Assembly (NCBI GenBank): GCA_027604685.1
Contig: JADHYX010000419.1
Span: 3,568 to 18,902, forward strand
Source of the DNA: Lobulomyces angularis
Lineage: Eukaryota; Chytridiomycota; Chytridiomycetes; Lobulomycetales; Lobulomycetaceae
Direction: 5' to 3'
DNA length: 15,335 bases
This document shows positions 7,682 through 15,335 of the stretch, one piece after another (within the stretch, counting starts at the first letter, position 1; each line of letters opens with the position of its first letter). The position numbers and the translations under genes are program-made. The notes beneath the pieces are model-generated. The model ran no database searches, was not told the origin of the DNA, and worked only from the letters and a program-made list of their open reading frames with translations.

Positions 7682-9646
7682 CTAACTTTTTTCAATACCA
7701 AAGTATTTCAAGTCTAATCTAGGTCTAATACCAACAGAACCATCATTGCAAATTGGTTTCCAAATCCAGTTAAAGCAGCCCGCTTGAATCACTTTTGCTG
7801 CTTCCCTTCTAATCGCACCATATCTCATTTTTAATCTCTTTTGAACTCTTTTTAACGATTGATATCCCAATAAAGAATAATATGTTTTATTAATTGGGAT
7901 GTTGTCTATTTCTCTAACAAAATGACGATCATAAACAAACGTAGTTAAACCAAAAGGTAAATTCTCAATTTTATTTAATTTAGAATTACAGATGCAATCA
8001 AGCACTCGCAAAGAGTTTGGTAGATTTTCTAACTTTCTTATATTATTACCTATACAGTAAAGTTCCTCTAAACAATCAGGCAAATTTTCAATTTTTGTGA
8101 TTTGATTTTTATTACAATTTAATACTAGTAAGTTACTTGGTAAATTTTCAATCTTTTTTACTTGGTTTTTAACACAAGAAAACCTTCTGAGAGAAACTGG
8201 TAAATTTTCTATTTTCTTTACAGCATTATTCACAACACAAAATTCTTGCAGATTTGGTGGTAAATGTTGAAGTTTCGTTATATTGTTAAAATTACAATAA
8301 AACTTTTGTAAAGAGTTGGGTAAGTTTTCAATTGTATCAATTAAATTATTATCAATGTTGAATTCTTCTAAATGATTTGGTAAATTTTCAATTTTTAGAA
8401 TTTTATTTTCATTACAATGAAATTCTTTTAAGTTGTTTGGTAAGTTTCTAATTTCTGTCACACCACTGCTCCCACAATGAAATGCTTGCAAGTTTTCGGG
8501 TAAACCTTCAATTGTTACTATTGAACTAGACGATAGGTGTAATATCTGCAAAGATGACGGTAAATTTTCAATCTTTTTCAAATTACTTCTTTCGCAATAA
8601 AACTCTTGCAGAGAATTCGGTAAGTTTTCAATTTTTTTTATTTTATTTTCACTGCAATCAAATTTTGTTAATAAATTAGGTATTCCTCCAATCTTTGTTA
8701 TTTTATTGCCTCTGCAATTAAATTCCATTAAGGAATTAGGCAGTCTTTCAATCTTTGTTATTTGATTATAAGGGCAATGAAACTCTGTTAATGAATTAGG
8801 TAATCCTCCAATCTTTGTTATTTTATTGCGCCTGCAATTAAATTCCATTAATGAATCAGGTATTCCTTCAATCTTTATAATTTGATTTCTTTCACAATTA
8901 AATTTTGTTAAAGAATTAGGCAGTCCTTCAATCTTTATAATTTGATTTCTTTCACAATTAAATTTTGTTAAAGAATTAGGCAGTCCTTCAATCTTTATAA
9001 TTTGATTTCCTTCACAATTAAATTTTGTTAAAGAATTAGGCAGTCCTTCAATCTTTGTTATTTGATTTCCTTCACAATTAAATTTTGTTAAAGAATTAGG
9101 CAGTCCTTCAATCTTTGTTATTTGATTATCAGCGCAATTAAATTCTATTAATGAATTAGGTAATCCTTCAATCCTTGTTATTTTATTCTTATTGCAATGG
9201 AATTTCTGCAAAGTGCTTGGCAAATTTTTAATAACTCGTATTTTATTCTCATTACAAAATAGAACTTGCAAAGAATTAGGTAGATTTTCAATTCTTTCAA
9301 TAAAATTATCATTACAATTAAATTCTTGTAAAGCATTCGGTAAATTTTCAATATTTCTTACTAAATTGTTAACAATGTTAAATCTCTGTAATGATTTTGG
9401 TAGTATAGTAATTTTCTGGACATGGTTACATTCAAAATTTAAAACTAGTGGATTACTCTGAAAATATTTAATCTCAGTCAAGATAATGTCATTTGCAAAT
9501 ACTCCCGTCCACTCCGAATACCCATCTCTAAAAATAGCCCGTTTGTTTAATTTACTACGATACATGATTTTTTTGTATTTTGTACACTTAAAACGATGTC
9601 CGCTGTGTAAAGAATAAAGTTGTCTGTGTTGTTGTGTTCGTGCCAT
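7682..9646 (-). CDS. Large leucine-rich repeat protein (25 repeats of 20 residues), intronless
   Basis: An unbroken frame of 654 residues. Residues 1-81 are a basic N-terminal region without a signal peptide. About 82-582 are 25 tandem LRRs of the short 20-residue type, pattern LPxxLxxFxCxxNxIxxIEx. Residues 583-654 are a tail with an IQ-like stretch (AAKVIQ) and WKPICNDGSVGIRPRLD. The short LPxxL class is known from bacterial YopM/IpaH effectors, and similar repeats occur in protist and giant-virus proteins. No ligase, kinase, NB-ARC or transmembrane part is visible, so function is open; a protein-binding scaffold is inferred. Repeats 6-9 are nearly identical. The lack of introns contrasts with the BiP and Rab genes and may reflect acquisition or retroposition. 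The ATG at 9646 is the first in frame. Confidence 0.85.
   Translation of the reverse strand: MARTQQHRQLYSLHSGHRFKCTKYKKIMYRSKLNKRAIFRDGYSEWTGVFANDIILTEIKYFQSNPLVLNFECNHVQKITILPKSLQRFNIVNNLVRNIENLPNALQEFNCNDNFIERIENLPNSLQVLFCNENKIRVIKNLPSTLQKFHCNKNKITRIEGLPNSLIEFNCADNQITKIEGLPNSLTKFNCEGNQITKIEGLPNSLTKFNCEGNQIIKIEGLPNSLTKFNCERNQIIKIEGLPNSLTKFNCERNQIIKIEGIPDSLMEFNCRRNKITKIGGLPNSLTEFHCPYNQITKIERLPNSLMEFNCRGNKITKIGGIPNLLTKFDCSENKIKKIENLPNSLQEFYCERSNLKKIENLPSSLQILHLSSSSIVTIEGLPENLQAFHCGSSGVTEIRNLPNNLKEFHCNENKILKIENLPNHLEEFNIDNNLIDTIENLPNSLQKFYCNFNNITKLQHLPPNLQEFCVVNNAVKKIENLPVSLRRFSCVKNQVKKIENLPSNLLVLNCNKNQITKIENLPDCLEELYCIGNNIRKLENLPNSLRVLDCICNSKLNKIENLPFGLTTFVYDRHFVREIDNIPINKTYYSLLGYQSLKRVQKRLKMRYGAIRREAAKVIQAGCFNWIWKPICNDGSVGIRPRLDLKYFGIEKS
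8881..9120 (-). repeat. Four fresh 60-bp tandem units inside the LRR gene
   Basis: Units 8881-8940 and 8941-9000 are identical, as are 9001-9060 and 9061-9120. The two pairs differ at only three bases. Each unit encodes one 20-residue LRR (LPNSLTKFNCE type). Neighbouring units have diverged far more, so these are recent duplications. Confidence 0.95.
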
Positions 9647-10225
9647 TCGTTTAATTGTTAAAAAATGTTAAAAATTTAAAGTTTGAGAAGTTCTGAATAT
9701 ATTATTCAAATTTATATGCAATGAAAATCCTAAAATGTTGATATCCTTTTAAATAAAAAGTTGCAATTAAAAAAAAAACTTTTATAAATATAGACTTCAG
9801 TGATAAGTTTTGTGGCGTTTCTGATTGCTTTGAATAAAAATTGTCAAGCATTTGTAATGACAGTTTTTTAATTTTGCGATGACAGTCACGTTACATTGTA
9901 ACTTATTATATTTTTTACAATCATTAATCTGTAAAAGAATTGAAAAATTAATTTAGAGATATCTAAATTAAAAACATCACTTTAAAAAACACTGTAGTAT
10001 TAAACTGTATTTTTTTTTTTCTAGTAAATTGTATTTTGGGATTTTAAGTAGAGAAACATGCTAAATTAAGATATTTATTCAGTTATTAACCTTAGTATAT
10101 ACAAGTTAACATTATTACCACTCAAAAAAAGCAATTCATCTATGGAAATCTTTATTCAACAAATATGTGATCTTTATTACATCGAAAATGTCACACAAAA
10201 CACTTTTCCAAAAAGATTATAAAGA
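9647..10225. other. Upstream region of the LRR gene
   Basis: About 580 bases that should contain the LRR promoter. Two palindromes are present: GTTACATTGTAAC at 9890-9902, and a hairpin with 9-bp perfect arms (9949-9957 and 9962-9970) around a GATA loop. No gene was recognised. Confidence 0.5.
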
Positions 10226-10710
10226 ATGACCTACAGCGAGTTGGAAATTTTTCAAATTAATGTTTGGCGCAAAGAAGGATGTACTTGGATCCTTATAGGA
10301 TCAATCCTGGGTAAAAGTTCATTCGCTTTAAGAAAATTGTGGAAAGAAATAGGTTCTCCCACCAAAAGTTAAAAATCCCAACTCAAAAACTAATGGAAGA
10401 GTTATGCTTTGAATCAAAAAACTCAAAGGAACAACTCAGAATACACTATTGCAGACATTAAAACCGAATTAGATAAGGTATTTTTTCGGAGACTTCAACT
10501 GATTCAATAACAACAAATCGAAAATTTCTCCATAACAACAATATTATTGGAATTAAGTTATTGAAAAAACCTTTATTAAGTAAAAAAAATTAATGCTTAT
10601 GAGTAGAATTTGCTAAAAAACATCTGGAGGGTTTGGAGAAATTGACTAATGAAACATTTAACTACAAAAAGATTAGAAAAGGTAAAGATACCAATTTCGA
10701 TGTCATTTAA
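10226..10710 (+). pseudogene. Decayed Tc1/mariner-type transposase, N-terminal half
   Basis: Parts of a Tc1-like transposase appear in order but in different frames with stops. First is a helix-turn-helix segment (10226-10372, 48 codons, SELEIFQINVWRKEGC... ILGKSS). Next is a second helix-turn-helix portion (YTIADIKTELDK, near 10460). Then come FLHNNNIIGIKLLKKPLLSKKN (10528 onward), a stop, and EFAKKHL leading into NETFN, which recalls the first Asp block of the DDE domain (DExxFN). KKPLLSKKN followed by EFAKKHL is characteristic of the family. The catalytic C-terminal half is missing, no terminal inverted repeats were found, and several frameshifts are needed, so this copy is dead. Confidence 0.7.
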
Positions 10711-10882
10711 GTGTAGCTAAAGACTTGCTGATTATTAAAATTAAAAAAATTAAATTTTTTTTTATTTTTTCAATTTTTTTTATCTCTCAAAGTAAATGCA
10801 TTTTTTTAGTAGTTTTTTTTTTTTTAAACTGTTTATCCAGGTTTCTACAAAAAAAAAAAAAGAACTGGAAAAAAAAATTATT

Positions 10883-11070
10883 GTAAATCTTAGTAATAAA
10901 CATGATTTTCCAACAATATCTATCAATCCGAAAGAAAAAAAATAAAATTAAATAAAAAACAAATTAAAAAAAAGAAAAAAAAAGGAAATTAAAAATTTTA
11001 CCCACTGTCACCTACGTATATAAGCTTGATTAAAAGATACTGCTTGGCTTATTTTTGTTGAGTAAAATTT
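10883..11070 (-). pseudogene. Inverted, broken copy of the Rab gene 5' end
   Basis: The minus strand matches the start of the adjacent Rab gene: the leader ACTCAACAAAAA, exon 1 (11002-11052), the same donor (GGTGACAGTGGGTAAAATTT) and the start of exon 2 (10883-10914, GTTGGAAAATCATGT...CTAAGATTTAC). The start codon is changed to ATA, exon 1 carries small indels and an in-frame TGA, and similarity stops after about ten codons of exon 2. It is therefore a non-functional partial duplicate, head to head with the working gene and about 150 bases from its start. Confidence 0.85.
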
Positions 11071-11240
11071 TTTATGTGCTTTTAACTGGCTTTATACTAC
11101 ACATCATCCTCTCAAATTTTTTCTGTGTCCTTTGAAGAAAAATTTCAAAAAAAAAAAAAAAATATTAAATAAAAAAAAAAACAAAATTTTTTTAATTTTT
11201 TCAATAGTAAACATAAAAAAATAAAATCACTCAACAAAAA

Positions 11241-12256
11241 ATGAGTCAGCAATATGATTATTTATTCAAGTATATATCTGTGGGTGACAGTGGGTAAAAT
11301 TTTAGTTTCATTTTTTTTCCTTTTTAAATGGATTTTTATCTATTTTATTTTTTTTTAAATTGAAAGAGTTGGAAAATCATGTCTTTTACTAAGATTTACT
11401 AATCAAGAATACACAGCGACAGAAACAACTATAGGTATTATTATAATTGTTTTATATTTCATTTTTCGAATTTTTTTTTTTTTTTTGTTAGGAATTGAGT
11501 TTGGTTCTTCAATAGTTGATTTGAGAAATAAAAGAATTAAACTACAAATTTGGGATACTGCTGGACAAGAGGTTTTCGTTATTTTTTTTTTTTTTAAACT
11601 TAATTGTTTTTTTTTTACTTTTTTTTTTTTTTTAGAGCTTTCGGTCAATATCTAGGGCTTATTATAGAGGAGCTATTGGATGTTTATTAGTTTACGATAG
11701 TAAAAATATATATACAATTTTTTTTTTATTTTTTAAAAAAAAAATAGTTACACGAAGAGAATCTTTTATGCATGTTAAAAACTGGTTAGAAGATGTTATG
11801 ACACATGGTCATGAAGAAATAAAGATAATTTTGGTTGCAAATAAATCAGATTTAGATTCAGTACGTCAAGTTTCAACAGAAGAAGGGGCAGATTTTGCTA
11901 AAAAACATAATATGATATACTTGGAAACTAGTGCTAGACAAGGACAAAATGTTGATCAGGTTATTTTTTTTTTTTAAAATTAATATTTTATATATTAATT
12001 TTTATTTTATTTTTTTTTTTTTACTAAGGCTTTCACAAAATTGGCAGAAAATATTTTTGATACTTTTAATCTAAGTAGAAATGTTTCAGAAATATCTGAT
12101 AGTGAAATAAGAAATATGGAAATTCATGGTACGTATTTTTGTGTTTTTTTTTTTTAATTATTTTTTTTAGGAGTGAAATTTGGACCTCAGAAACCAGCAC
12201 TAAGTATTTTACCTAATAATCAAAGTAATAATCAACAAAGTGGAGGATGCTGTTAA
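11241..12256 (+). CDS. RAB2: Rab2-like small GTPase (seven exons)
   Basis: Exons 11241-11293, 11367-11434, 11492-11571, 11636-11699, 11748-11959, 12029-12128 and 12171-12256 give 220 residues with GT..AG introns of 42-73 bases. All GTPase motifs are present: GDSGVGKS (15-22), the effector Thr in TTIGIEFG, WDTAGQE (61-67), NKSD (120-123) and TSA (149-151). The C-terminus is GGCC, a double-cysteine geranylgeranylation site. ESFRSI, the YRGA block, WLED and FGPQ near the end fit Rab2 better than Rab4 or Rab14. Rab2 acts at ER-Golgi and Golgi membranes and in late-endosome/vacuole traffic (family knowledge). The ATG is supported by the YLFKYI start typical of Rab2. An inverted broken copy of its 5' end lies just upstream. 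Confidence 0.93.
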
Positions 12257-12628
12257 AAAATAAAAATAAAATTATATATATTTTTTTTTTTTTTTTTTAA
12301 TAAATATTATATTTTAGTTATATAATATATTTATATATATTTCTTTCGATTTTTCATTGTTGGTTTATTTGTATTTATAAAATATCAATATATATGTACA
12401 TACATATTTTCTTTTTTATTTTTAATTTAATAAAAAGAAGAATAAAAAAAAAGTATTTAAAAAAAAAAAAATTATTTATATTTCTGTTTTAACAAAAAAA
12501 GATAAAAAACTATACAAGATAAGAAATAAAATAAAAACTACATACAAGATTTTTCTTTTCTCAAAAAAAAAAAAAAAAGGGATATTTTTGAATAAATAAT
12601 GGGGTATAAAATCAGCAAAAAATGTTGT
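12257..12628. other. 3' flank of the Rab gene, low complexity
   Basis: About 370 bases of A/T runs containing the Rab 3' end (AATAAA-like at 12299-12304) and the 3' end of the small minus-strand gene. No other feature was seen. Confidence 0.5.
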
Positions 12629-12775
12629 TTAAAAATTTTGTAATTTTGTTAGCTTGTTCAAGAGAGGTTTGATAGAGTTGTTTAGTTTGATAGCGTTGAT
12701 CTTTTTTTGTTCAGAGGGAGAGATGCCGAACCATAGACTTTGAAATAAGAGCAGTAGGCTTGAGTTTTTTACCAT
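12629..12775 (-). CDS. Small hypothetical protein with QSLWxGxSPSEQK motif
   Basis: A 48-residue frame starting at 12775. It opens with a hydrophobic stretch (SSLLLLFQSLWFG), followed by ISPSEQKKIN and a Lys/Asn/Leu-rich end. The motif is shared with the frame at 14115-14351 (QSFWHGVTPSEQKMIN). Family and function are not recognised. TATATAG lies at the upstream edge, and a CAG|GTAAAC donor at 12967/12968 suggests a 189-base 5' intron (12779-12967) and an upstream exon (inference). A second frame is open after the seven-A run (12702-12708 on the plus strand), reading DQRYQTKQLYQTSLEQANKI to a stop at 12612, so a frameshift or homopolymer error is possible. Confidence 0.5.
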   Translation of the reverse strand: MVKNSSLLLLFQSLWFGISPSEQKKINAIKLNNSIKPLLNKLTKLQNF

Positions 12776-13134
12776 TTTCTATATAATTTTATTTTTTTTA
12801 TTATAAATTCACTTTTATTTTTATATTCTTCTTTTTGCTTTTTAAATTTTTAAACTTAATTTTTTAATTTTTATGAAGAATTTTGAGTATTTATACAAAT
12901 TTTTTTGAAGAGGAGGACGGATAAAAAAGTAGTAGGGATGTGACACAGAGAGAGAGAGAAAGTTTACCTGAGTTTTGAAGGCTGTTTGAGGAAAAAAAAA
13001 TTTTAGGAATAAAAAAAAAAAAAAAAATAAAGAAAAAAGATAAAAAGTTACTGAAATCACCAAAAAAAAACAACGAGAATTTAAAGAAGGATTTTTAAAT
13101 ATTTTTATTGTATTTTTTCTTTTTAATTTTTGTT
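12776..13134. other. Probable leader/intron of the small minus-strand gene
   Basis: A/T runs with a CT-rich tract on the minus strand (plus-strand GAGAGAGAGAGA near 12950). Read on the minus strand there is a donor at 12967 and pyrimidine-rich acceptor-like sites near 12982 and 13050, consistent with 5' untranslated exons. Long Phe-rich frames here come only from T runs. Confidence 0.4.
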
Positions 13135-13216
13135 TGATCAAAATTTTTTCTCAAAAAGTATGAAATTGCACCACCATCACCCGGTGTCACCTCACCATTT
13201 TAAGAAATTTTGATCA
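13135..13216. repeat. Inverted repeat with 12-bp perfect arms
   Basis: TGATCAAAATTT (13135-13146) and AAATTTTGATCA (13205-13216) flank a less AT-rich 58-base loop containing CACCACCATCACCCGGTGTC. A third copy of TGATCAAAATT lies at 13403-13413. It could be a small transposon relic, an RNA hairpin or a regulatory palindrome. Confidence 0.65.
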
Positions 13217-13552
13217 GGTGAAATGCTGTGTTTATTTTTTATTAGCTTGCACTCGAAGTAAATTTTCCAGTGTTTTTAAATGAGTTTCCGGTGAGATTTA
13301 ATGGATTTTGAAACGCTAAAGTTGGATTTCTTTTATAAATTTCAACACTAATTTAAAATATTTCTTGCAACCATATTAAAAATAAAATGCCATTGTGAAA
13401 AATGATCAAAATTGTTTAATTATTCGCTTGTTCCAAATTTCAAACTTTTTTTTTTTTAATTTCAAAATTTGGAAAAAGCACCTTGATCTTGTGTTCCCTG
13501 ACTAAAAGTCTAGAATATTAGTAGAAAATTGTAGAAGAAATTAACTTGAAAC
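13217..13552. other. Spacer, nothing recognised
   Basis: About 335 bases of mixed AT-rich sequence between the inverted repeat and the tandem repeat. No open frame or RNA gene was recognised. Confidence 0.5.
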
Positions 13553-13650
13553 GCAGCAGAGGTAAAGAACGTAAAAAGTAGCAGATGTAAATAAGGTAAA
13601 AAATAGCAGTGTTAAATTACTTAAAACGCAGTGTTAAATAAAGAGGCATG
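13553..13650. repeat. Degenerate tandem repeat, about 25-bp period
   Basis: GCAGA/GCAGT recurs at 13556, 13581, 13606 and 13628, each followed by GTAAA or TTAAA blocks. This gives about three to four units with steps of 25, 25 and 22 bases. It is noncoding. The period matches the repeat at 7346, but the unit sequences are different. Confidence 0.65.
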
Positions 13651-14114
13651 TAATAGAATTTTATTACTTCAGTGTTCAAGTGACCCTGTTTAAAAATAAA
13701 ACTATGTATACAAAAAAATAGTAACAATTTGAACTCAATTTTGAACTTGATTCTTATATGATAAAAAAATATCTATTGTATTTGTATTATTATTTAATTT
13801 TTAAGTAAAATCTACTATGAATTAACTTAAAATCTTATTTATTTAGTAAATATCTCCTATAATATATTTTTAAGGTTTTTTCTTGGGAAAAAAAAAATTT
13901 ACCTGATTATTAATTACTTATAATCTTACTTTCTTTTATTATAAAAAATATAAAGATAAATAATGTGATCTTTATTTCATTAAATAGATTAGTAAAATAA
14001 AATAAATAAAATAAAATAAAATAAATAAAACTTAAGTTCTACTAAAACAAAAAAAATAAATAATCTTACTCGCTATTTTAATATTAAATCCTATTCGCTT
14101 TTTCAAATTGTTTA
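13651..14114. other. AT-rich spacer with AAAAT microsatellite
   Basis: Contains a simple repeat of AAAAT/AAAT units at about 13993-14030, downstream of the small minus-strand frame. No gene was seen. Confidence 0.55.
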
Positions 14115-14351
14115 TTAAACAGTCTTTGACAAAAATTCCTTCTTTCCTCGCTTCTTTTTTAAACAAGTGTCATCATCATCGTTCCAACTTCCTTTCTTTT
14201 TCAACTTCCTATTATTTTCAGTCACAAGATTAATCATTTTCTGCTCACTTGGTGTCACTCCATGCCAAAAACTTTGCATCAATATTTTGATTTTTTTTGT
14301 CTTTTCTTCTTTCTTACTAATTTTATGTTCTAGTACTTCCTCAATGCTCAT
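14115..14351 (-). CDS. Small hypothetical basic protein with QSFWxGxTPSEQK motif
   Basis: A 78-residue frame. Residues 1-22 are a charged segment (EEVLEHKISKKEEKTKK). Then come the motif LMQSFWHGVTPSEQKMINLV, a basic region, four Asp in a row, and a Lys/Arg-rich end that could act as a nuclear targeting signal (inference). No signal peptide or membrane segment is visible. The central motif matches the small frame at 12629-12775 at about 11 of 16 positions, so the two are probably related. Codon use is not explained by homopolymers, which supports real coding. The family is not recognised. Confidence 0.55.
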   Translation of the reverse strand: MSIEEVLEHKISKKEEKTKKIKILMQSFWHGVTPSEQKMINLVTENNRKLKKKGSWNDDDDTCLKKKRGKKEFLSKTV

Positions 14352-15093
14352 TTCTATTTTTTTTTTTAAATGCTTTTTTAGTATAAAATTTCAATACTTT
14401 CAAATCTTGATTTTTTTTAAATAAAAATGCTTTAATTTTAAATTTTATAATTCTTGTGCAAGGTATCAAAAAATTTCTTTTCTTTTTCAATCTTTTAAAA
14501 TTTTTTTTTTTAAATTGTTTTAATTTTATTTTTTTATTTTATTTTTTTTTTTCAGTTCTTAATTTCAATTTTTTTTTTGTTTAATTTTTTCTTTTTTTAT
14601 ACCTGCTTCTTCAATTTATTTGGAAATCTACAAATTTTTTCAAATTACTTACTATTTTATATAAAAAAAAATTTATAAATTTCTTTCTCACAGCATCACA
14701 AATTCATTAACCCGATTTATTGAACATTTATTATTTTTTTTTCAAACGTTTTTTTTTTTTTTTTTATTTAAAGGAAGTTAACAATTTTTATAGATGTTAA
14801 ATAATTGAAAAAAAAACAAAATAAAATAAAAAAGAGAAATAAATTAAAAAATAAAAATAAAATTAAATAAAAGTTTTTAAATCTTTGTTAAAAAAATTTA
14901 ATTTTTTTTTTTAGCATAATTATTAAAAAAACCTTTATTTAAAAAATAAGTTGTCTTTCCTTAACAAATTTCTATTCAAAGTTATTTAATTTCTAAAAAA
15001 AAAAAAAAATTAAAATCCTATGGAAACCCTAATTTCCCAACTCTTTCGTAATTTAAATTTTAATAAAAAATAAAAAGTAAATAAAAAAAAAAA
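14352..15093. other. Intergenic region upstream of RPN5, low complexity
   Basis: About 740 bases dominated by T runs (left part) and A runs (right part). It probably holds promoters for both the minus-strand small gene and the plus-strand RPN5 gene. No proteasome-type control element such as GGTGGCAAA was seen. No gene was recognised. Confidence 0.5.
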
Positions 15094-15335
15094 ATGGAAA
15101 GTGCAACCGAAAAAAAAAAGGAAAAAGATTTTACTGAAGAAGTTGATCAAGCATTACCTAACGCTCAATCTTTAGCAAAGGTAAAACTTTAATAAAAAAA
15201 AAAAAAGATAACAAAAAAAATGTAAACTTAAAATTTTTTTTTTTTTTTTTTTTCACAATGGTAAACAACAACAAGCCGTTGATACACTTCTTACATTAGA
15301 AAAACAAACCAGAAACGTATCAATAAAAAAAAAAA
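15094..15335 (+). CDS. RPN5: 26S proteasome lid subunit Rpn5/PSMD12, N-terminal part (cut by window end)
   Basis: Exon 1 is 15094-15180 (29 codons, ending QALPNAQSLAK), followed by a GT donor. Exon 2 is about 15257-15316 (NGKQQQAVDTLLTLEKQTRN). The series VDxxLPxxxxLAK...GK...A...LLxLEKQTR is that of Rpn5/PSMD12, a PCI-domain subunit of the 19S regulatory particle lid that helps assemble the lid around Rpn11. Only about 49 residues of an expected ~450 are visible. AAC|GTATCA at 15316/15317 is a likely second donor, so the last bases are intron. The acceptor before exon 2 reads TTTCAC instead of AG, which is a noncanonical site or a sequence error next to the long T run. Confidence 0.8.

Noticed and set aside
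9192..9461. Plus-strand 89-codon frame inside the LRR gene
   Set aside because: It mirrors the 60-bp LRR repeat on the other strand.
11403..11648. Minus-strand 81-codon frame across Rab introns
   Set aside because: It is made of the reverse of poly-T introns and Rab exon 3; poly-Lys content shows it is a shadow.
12842..13141. Phe-rich minus-strand frames of 99 and 60 codons
   Set aside because: They come from T runs on the minus strand; residue content is almost only Phe, Leu, Ser and Lys with no domain.
14167..14424. Plus-strand Phe-rich frame opposite the 78-residue gene
   Set aside because: Composition is driven by T runs and it overlaps the better-supported minus-strand frame.

Overview
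The window is nuclear DNA from a very AT-rich, intron-rich eukaryote, most likely a fungus or close relative. The clues are short introns (42 to 118 nt) with long T runs before the acceptor, two ER Hsp70 genes ending in HDEL, an HSP9/HSP12-like stress protein, a Rab GTPase and the start of a proteasome lid gene. The species cannot be named from this sequence alone. Arbuscular-mycorrhizal, early-diverging and chytrid-type fungi would all fit the base composition.

Layout. Positions 20-2378 (+) and 2774-5009 (-) are two intact BiP/KAR2 genes placed tail to tail. Each has six exons, with all five introns at the same sites and in the same phases. One 269-bp stretch is almost identical between them, although flanking coding DNA has diverged, which points to gene conversion. 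Upstream of the second copy is an unusually GC-rich patch behind a TATA box, the likely BiP promoter. From about 5350 to 10750 the DNA looks accessory. It holds a possible decayed reading frame (5573-5908), a small HSP12-like gene (6382-6750, -), a 25-bp tandem repeat (7346-7440), a large intronless gene for a protein with 25 leucine-rich repeats (7682-9646, -), and a decayed Tc1-like transposase (10226-10710).

Positions 10883-11070 are a broken, inverted copy of the start of the neighbouring Rab gene. The functional Rab2-like gene follows at 11241-12256 (+, seven exons). Next come two small minus-strand reading frames of unknown function (12629-12775 and 14115-14351) that share a Trp/PSEQK motif, separated by a hairpin and another 25-bp-period tandem repeat. 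The window ends in the first two exons of a gene matching proteasome subunit Rpn5/PSMD12.

The clearly assigned genes are housekeeping and stress genes (ER folding, Golgi/ER traffic, protein degradation, stress protection). They are not an operon, and nothing shows that they act as one system. The items most worth following are the BiP gene conversion, the inverted Rab relic, the LRR gene with fresh 60-bp repeat expansion, and the two small PSEQK-motif frames.
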